Source of the DNA: JBOHBN01 sp050698355
Lineage (GTDB): Bacteria; Actinomycetota; Actinomycetes; Streptosporangiales; WHST01
Reading direction: 5' to 3'
Length of the DNA: 23,272 nucleotides
NCBI GenBank assembly: GCA_050698355.1
Contig: JBOHBN010000282.1
Location: forward strand, 1-23,272
Shown in pieces: positions 21,788 through 23,272 of the stretch. The position numbers and the translations under genes were made by a program. Numbering within the stretch: position 1 is the first letter of the stretch; every line of letters begins with the position of its first letter. The notes below the pieces were generated by a model. The model did not search any database, was not told the DNA's origin, and worked only from the letters and a program-made list of their open reading frames with translations.

Positions 21788-22382
21788 CGAGCTGCCTCCG
21801 TCCCTCGAACGCCCGGCCGAGTGTCACCTCGTCCGCGTACTCCAAGTCGCCCCCCACCGGCAGACCGCTCGCGATCCTGGTCACCCGCATGCCGAGTGGG
21901 TGCAGGATCTCCCGGTGCAGGTACGTCGCCGTGGCTTCACCTTCCCAGTTCGGATCGGTGGCTAACACCACTTCGGTAACCGTGCCGTCCTCGAGGCGAG
22001 CGCGCAACCCGGCGATCCGCAGGTCGTCGGGGCCGACGCCATCGATCGGGCTGATCGCACCGCCGAGCACGTGGTAGCGGCCGCGGAAGGCGCGAGTGCG
22101 TTCGATGGCGAGCACGTCCTTGGGTTCCTCGACGATGCAGATCACGTACGGCTCCCGCCGTGGGTCGCTGCAGATGCGGCACTCCTCCTGCTCGGACACG
22201 TTGCCGCACGTCTTGCAGAACCGCACCCGCTCGGTGAACGTGGTCAGCACCTCGGCGAGCCGGCGAACGTCCGCGGGATCGGTAGCCAGCATGTGGAACG
22301 CGATCCGCTGCGCGCTCTTTGGCCCGACCCCGGGCAGCTTGCCCAACTCCTCGATGAGGTCCTGAACCACGCCCTCGTACAT
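21777..22382 (-). CDS. recR: recombination mediator protein RecR
   Basis: RecFOR-pathway protein that helps load RecA on gapped DNA. The 201-aa length is standard. The helix-hairpin-helix (LGKLPGVGPKSAQRIAFHML, 13-32) binds DNA. A four-Cys zinc finger follows (Cys56, Cys59, Cys68, Cys71). The Toprim domain is at about 79-174 (ICIVEEPKDVLAIE and the ATDPNWEGEATATYL block). The C-terminal 'ASGLPVGGDLEYADEVTLGRAFEGRR' is a Walker-B-like tail typical of RecR. It starts 6 nt after the ybaB/ebfC stop and overlaps the DUF5063 gene by 11 nt. Confidence 0.97.
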   Translation of the reverse strand: MYEGVVQDLIEELGKLPGVGPKSAQRIAFHMLATDPADVRRLAEVLTTFTERVRFCKTCGNVSEQEECRICSDPRREPYVICIVEEPKDVLAIERTRAFRGRYHVLGGAISPIDGVGPDDLRIAGLRARLEDGTVTEVVLATDPNWEGEATATYLHREILHPLGMRVTRIASGLPVGGDLEYADEVTLGRAFEGRRQLDGS

Positions 22383-22388
22383 GGCGGC

Positions 22389-22721
22389 TTACAGGCCGAG
22401 CGCGCCCGCGCCACCGCCGAGGCCCTGGGCGAGCGGCCCGAGACGCTCGGTCTGCATCTCCTGTGCCTTGCTCGTCGCGTCGCGGACGGCCGCGACCACG
22501 AGGTCGGCGAGCGTCTCGGTGTCGTCCGGGTCGACCGCCTTCGGGTCGACCGTGAGGGACTTCAGGTCGCCGGTGCCGGAAACCGACGCCTGCACGAGGC
22601 CGCCGCCGGCGGACCCGGTCACGTCGGTGTTGGCCAGCTCCTCCTGGGCGGTGACCAGCTGCTGCTGCATCTCTTGCGCCTGCTGGAGTAGCTGCTGCAT
22701 GTCGTTGTTGCCTGGCATCAC
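22389..22721 (-). CDS. YbaB/EbfC-family nucleoid-associated protein
   Basis: Small DNA-binding dimer, predicted to be 110 aa. The N-terminal amphipathic helix (MQQLLQQAQEMQQQLVTAQEELAN, 8-31) is followed by the beta-strands 'GLVQASVSGTGDLKSLTVDPKAVDP' (41-65) and a C-terminal helix, then a Gly-rich tail, the standard YbaB layout. GTG 22721 has GGAG six bases upstream; the ATG directly after is nearly as good. It lies between dnaX and recR, its usual place. Confidence 0.93.
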   Translation of the reverse strand: MMPGNNDMQQLLQQAQEMQQQLVTAQEELANTDVTGSAGGGLVQASVSGTGDLKSLTVDPKAVDPDDTETLADLVVAAVRDATSKAQEMQTERLGPLAQGLGGGAGALGL

Positions 22722-22761
22722 GGGAAACTCCTGGATGGTTCGCGGCGATATTTGTACGTCG

Positions 22762-22767
22762 AGCCTA
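22762..22767 (-). promoter_or_regulatory. candidate -10 (TAGGCT) for ybaB–recR
   Basis: Minus strand TAnnnT box about 40 nt before the ybaB start, between dnaX and ybaB. The -35 region is poor. It sits beside a 12-bp palindrome CGGGGTACCCCG (22768-22779). Confidence 0.25.
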
Positions 22768-22808
22768 CGGGGTACCCCGCGCCGGCCAGCAGCACGGAGG
22801 GGTGACGC

Positions 22809-23272
22809 CTACGAGCTGGTGTCGTCCTGGATGACCTGGGCGCCGAGCTCGCGTTCCAGCAGCGGCAGGCCGGTGAGCCCAGCGTCGGCCAGGGTGTCAG
22901 CCGGGTCGGCGCTGTCGGGTTCTTCCGGCTCCTCGGGTTCCGGCGCAGCGACCGGCGGAGGTGCCTCGGCGGCGGGTGGCTCCGGCCGGGTATCGGCCGT
23001 CGGTGCCGCACCGGCGACGGGCGGTGGCTGGCCCGCCGCTGCCTCCACCCGCCAGTCGACGCCGAGCACCCCGGCGAGTGCCTCGCGCAGCACCGCGTCG
23101 CACCCGTTCTGGGAGAAGCCCTTGGCGTCGCCCTCCCTGGCGAAGGACAGCCGGAGCACGCCGTTCTCGACGCTCGCGACCTGCGCCTTGCCGTCGAGGG
23201 TCATCCAGGCGAACCGCCGGCGCTGCTTGACCGCCTCCAGCACCTCCGGCCACATCCGGCGTACCTCTTGTA
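22809..23272 (-). CDS. dnaX: DNA polymerase III gamma/tau subunit, C-terminal part (runs off the window)
   Basis: The frame is open to the right edge, reading QEVRRMWPEVLEAVKQRRR... at the border, so only about the last 154 residues are seen and no start is given. 'MWPEVLEAVKQRRRFAWMTLDGKAQVASVENGVLRLSFAREGDAKGFSQNGCDAVLREALAGVLGVDWRVEA' is the actinobacterial DnaX domain that precedes the tail, and a Pro/Ala/Glu-rich linker follows. The tail 'LPLLERELGAQVIQDD' is the usual terminus. Context with ybaB and recR confirms it. Confidence 0.92.
   Translation of the reverse strand, partial: QEVRRMWPEVLEAVKQRRRFAWMTLDGKAQVASVENGVLRLSFAREGDAKGFSQNGCDAVLREALAGVLGVDWRVEAAAGQPPPVAGAAPTADTRPEPPAAEAPPPVAAPEPEEPEEPDSADPADTLADAGLTGLPLLERELGAQVIQDDTSS

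Noticed and set aside
22768..22779. Palindrome CGGGGTACCCCG upstream of ybaB
   Set aside because: No loop for an RNA hairpin and no second copy in the window; kept only as a note beside the weak promoter.
1..23272. CRISPR arrays, insertion sequences, phage genes or defence systems
   Set aside because: No regularly spaced direct repeats, transposase or integrase motifs or terminal repeats were found on reading both strands.

Overview
The window is a high-GC actinomycete chromosome segment. Evidence: strongly GC-biased third codon positions, TAGACT-like -10 boxes, a FilP/DivIVA-type coiled-coil protein, and the actinobacterial order dnaX–ybaB/ebfC–recR–DUF5063–lysC–asd at the right end. I cannot name the genus from sequence alone. 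No insertion sequence, phage gene or CRISPR array is visible.

Layout, left to right. (1) 1–3.3 kb: a FilP-like cytoskeletal protein, a 429-nt gene-free stretch, tRNA-Pro(CGG), a strong bidirectional hairpin and a large HTH regulator. (2) 3.5–12.4 kb: a leftward methylglycine-oxidation operon in the order dimethylglycine oxidase, cysteine-synthase-like PLP enzyme, soxB, soxD, soxA, soxG. Gaps are 10 nt or less, or the genes overlap. A RidA-fold gene lies just upstream. The operon has a clear TTGACA promoter, with a perfect 13-bp-arm palindrome 2 bp upstream of the -35 box. (3) 12.5–14.4 kb: a rightward translationally coupled pair, PAP2 phosphatase and FluG-like amidohydrolase. (4) 14.4–18.35 kb: IclR regulator 1, a DmdA-like (GcvT-fold) tetrahydrofolate-dependent demethylase, a divergent IclR regulator 2, and a MetF-like methylene-THF reductase. 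(5) 18.35–18.83 kb: 480 nt without a recognised gene, holding several stem-loops and a possible 19-residue Thr/Ile-rich ORF. (6) 18.8–23.3 kb: leftward asd, lysC, DUF5063, recR, ybaB/ebfC and the 3' end of dnaX.

How the parts may work together: dimethylglycine oxidase and the SoxBDAG heterotetramer should strip methyl groups from dimethylglycine and sarcosine, giving glycine, H2O2 and 5,10-methylene-THF. The DmdA-like protein, by family, should move a methyl group from an unidentified betaine- or sulfonium-like substrate to THF. The MetF-like enzyme could then oxidise 5-methyl-THF to 5,10-methylene-THF. Shared inverted repeats (GGTTGC-N7-GCAACC at the operon promoter and at the iclR1 start codon, and a weaker GTTG-N9-CAAC at the metF-like start) and a shared 12-bp element (CGYWWTACRCAA, three copies) suggest these transcription units form one regulon. 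The regulon, the betaine link and the leader-peptide idea are inferences from the sequence, not established facts.
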